Below, piece after piece: positions 57,311-60,000 of a DNA stretch of 60,000 bases. The stretch comes from Adiantum capillus-veneris. Its lineage: Eukaryota > Streptophyta > Polypodiopsida > Polypodiales > Pteridaceae. The stretch's first letter is position 1; every line of letters starts with the position of its first letter. Below the pieces are notes generated by a model that saw only the letters and a program-made list of their open reading frames with translations, searched no databases and was not told the DNA's origin. The stretch covers positions 35,752,739 to 35,812,738 of the forward strand of contig CM043966.1 in NCBI GenBank assembly GCA_014529385.2. Direction: 5' to 3'. The translations under genes were made by a program, and so were the position numbers.

Positions 57311-60000
57311 TTGTGTGATGGTCCAAGTGACACTTAAGAAGCCAAGATAAATAGGATCTATGTAACATTACAGACTCTTATGTTCAAATCATACCATGCT
57401 ATGGTCACACCATACAAAGGGCACCCTATTTCCCTTGGTCCATAAGGTCCCAATATAGAGCCCCTATAGATACAGTTAAGTCACCAATGATCTTGAGGCC
57501 ATTGAGTACTCCTTTTTTATAGTACATTAAGATGTTAAATCATACAGAACCTTTGCCACCCTATGGCCATAGGTCCATAGGGTTGTCTAACTAACATAAA
57601 GGGAACCCTTTGGCCCTATGATCTATGTTATGTTGAGTAAAAAGATCAAGGGGTTGTGACGAGATCACCAAAATGTAACCTATGTCTAAAGGCTATAGAT
57701 TGATTCCATTTTTTCTATAAGGTACTCCACATAGTCCCTAAATCCATAAAGCTATAGGGTGGTACATTTATAAATCATTCTACAATGTTAGGACTATGAT
57801 TCTTTCTCTTTTTATAAACTATAAGAAATCCTTTTTTATGGTCCTAATTCCATAAAAGACATATTTTTGGCTTTCATAGAGTCTTAAAAATATCTACAAA
57901 GAGCATCCTATGGCCATTAGGCCATACGCTAAAATGTGGGTTTCTTCTAAAACCTATTATCAACACCCTTGTATCAAAGCATACCATGCTATGGTCATAA
58001 AACCATACAAAGGGCACCCTATTGCCCTCTGCCACCCTATGGCCATAAATCCATAGGGTTGTCTAACTAAAATAGAGGTAACCCTTTGGCACTATGATCT
58101 ATGTTATGTTGAATAAAAAGATCAAGGGGTTGTGGTGAGATCACCAAAATGTATCCTATGCCCATAGGCTATATATTTTTGCTAGTTCTCTATAAGGTAC
58201 TATATAGGTCCTATCCCTATGGCTATAGGGTGGTACATATATAAATCATTCTAAAATCTTAGGAATATAATTTTCTCTCCTTTAATACCTATAAGAAATC
58301 GTTTTTGTATGGTCCTAATTCCATAGAAAGTCATATTTTTGGTTTTCACAGAGTCTTAAAAATACCTACAAAGAGCATCATTTGGCCCTTAGGCCATATG
58401 GTAAAATTGGGTTTCTTCTAGAAACCTATTATCAATACCCTTGTATTAAAAAATATAGAGTAAGCCTTATGGCCCTTGGCCCTTAGGGTTCCAATATACC
58501 GATACATAAAAATAAGACCACAATCCCTTAGGCTCAAAACAAAGCATGTTATGGTCATAAAAATCATGTAGAGGATACCCTATGGTTCCATGACCAAAGG
58601 ATGTCAATACAGATGCTCTAGAAGGACACCTATTCTACCCATTACCCTTGGGGCCATTGGATACTCTTCAAATATATTACATTATTCTCTTAATAGGAAC
58701 TTTGGCTACCCTATGGCCTTAGGGAAATAAGTTTCTAACAAACATAGAAGGCACCTTTGTCTTTAGGATCTACATAATGCTAAGTAAATAGGCAAAGAAG
58801 TTGTTTCATTAAAGTATATAATTTGTCCCAAAGGCTATATATTATTTCTCTTTATGTATAAAGTACTTCATAAATGCCCTATGGACCTAGCGCCATACAA
58901 TGGTACATGCAAAGACCACCCTATGGCCCTAGGGCCATAGGATGCTACAAGCAAAAAGTACCCTACAATACTGAGGTTATAGAGTTCTCTCTATTCTATA
59001 CCTAGAAAAGGAGTTGTTTCATTAAAGTATATAATTTTTCCCAAAGACTATATATTATTTCTTTTTATGTATAAAGTACTTCATAAATGCCCTATGGACT
59101 TAGCGCCATACAATGCTACATGCAAAGACCACCCTATGGTCCTAGGGCCATAGGGTGCTACAAGCAAAAAGTACCCTACAATGCTGAGGTTATAGTATTC
59201 TATACCTACGAAAAGTACCCTACAATTTTGAGGTTGTGGACTACTTTGTACATGTCCTTTGGCCTTAGGGCCATAGGGTGACACATGCAAAAAGTACTCT
59301 ACTACATTCCTAAGGTTCTAGAGTTCTCTCTATATTATACACACAAAAAAACCTATCTATATGGTCCTAAAGCCAAAGATAGCAATATTTTAGTCTTTCA
59401 TAGATTCTTAAAGATACTAAAAAGAGCCATACGATGAAATATGGTTTTCATGAAGAAACTTATTATCACACCCTCGGCTCTAGGGAAAATCCTCTAGCCC
59501 TTGCACTACATGGTGCAAATATAGAGGTGCATCCTATAGACCTGAGGATATAAAGTTATCTCCATTTTATATCTATAAAAAATACTATCCATATAGCCAT
59601 AAGGCCATGAAATGGTGTATTATAGGCTTTTGCAAACTCTTAGAGAAACCCATGATTAACTCACGTGTCCCAAAAAATATAGGATATCAATCTAACAGCT
59701 CTCCAAGAGCATTTAAGCCATCCAAAGGCATCTACATGGGCATCATGGTAGCCCTATGGCCCTAGGGCCATAGGATCTCTTAGTGGAACAAAGGGAAGCG
59801 TATGGCACTTGAGATTATGCATTGGCACCCTATGGCCCTAGGGCCATATGATCTCTCTTTTGAAACGAGGGCAACCTAAAGCACTTGAGCCCTATGGCTC
59901 TAGGGTCAAATGATCTCTCACTACAATAGACATCAACTTATGGCCCTTGAGCTTATACATTGGCACCCTATGGCCCTAGGTCCATATGATCATTGATGAG
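57311..60000. repeat. Compound, higher-order continuation of the palindromic satellite
   Basis: The same GGCCATAGGG vocabulary appears in longer units. A ~480-590-bp block at about 57390-57960 recurs at about 57980-58440. A ~210-bp block at about 58820-58985 recurs at about 59030-59200. Near the right edge a ~70-75-bp unit (about 59752, 59826, 59895, 59966) carries a core that is fully palindromic, CTATGGCCCTAGGGCCATAG. The array continues beyond the window. Confidence 0.9.

Noticed and set aside
57156-59290. Open frames with recurring PYGPRAIG-like peptides on both strands
   Set aside because: The peptide is simply the translation of the palindromic satellite core, identical in sense and antisense; not a protein repeat family.

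Overview
This is a transposon-dominated window from a plant nuclear genome, most likely a non-seed land plant (fern or lycophyte). The main clue is a four-exon gene on the minus strand (exons between 14285 and 19075) whose spliced product matches the methyltransferase half of betaine lipid (DGTS) synthase. That family is present in green algae, bryophytes, lycophytes and ferns (and fungi) and is generally missing from seed plants. Plant-type LTR retrotransposons primed by initiator tRNA-Met, MITE-like elements and long microsatellites fit the same picture. Lineage is inferred, not proven. No rRNA, tRNA, CRISPR or bacterial-type gene was seen.

Layout, left to right. 1-2253: a decayed Ty3/gypsy fragment (minus). 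2259-7785: a structurally complete Ty1/copia element (plus) with 5-bp target duplications, two very similar LTRs and a broken gag-pol frame. 7791-14284: no firm gene, but a GT/poly-G/CA microsatellite complex, a foldback element with ~54-bp arms, palindromic repeats and a 66-bp tandem duplication. 14285-19075: the BTA1-like gene, with a microsatellite pressed against one splice acceptor. 19253-19647: a 395-bp MITE just upstream of the gene, with 27-bp inverted ends and TAA duplications. 21660-22745: a gypsy pol remnant (minus). 26057-34826: a full-length Ty3/gypsy chromovirus-like element (minus) whose gag-pol is one continuous frame interrupted only by nonsense codons; it sits inside a short coding-like stretch.

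35520-36285: an internally deleted gypsy remnant. 36288-39235: a copia element truncated at its 5' side (minus). 39811-40266: a copia protease fragment in the opposite orientation. 40526-41385: a retropepsin-like fragment with a basic, Trp-rich tail. 41731-43039: an inverted-repeat element flanked by TTAA. 43887-47340: a long degenerate coiled-coil frame followed by a purine tract and an LTR-like segment. 48305-54010: a second member of the first copia family, truncated at its 5' side and split by a 2.9-kb TG...CA insertion.

54015-60000: a satellite-like array running off the right edge. Its units (about 46 bp in the first half, longer compound units after that) carry hairpin or fully palindromic cores built on GGCC/CTAG.

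Only the BTA1-like gene looks like a candidate functional host protein gene. It appears to encode only one of the two catalytic halves of the usual enzyme. Everything else is mobile-element sequence in various states of decay, tandem repeat, or unassigned intergenic DNA.
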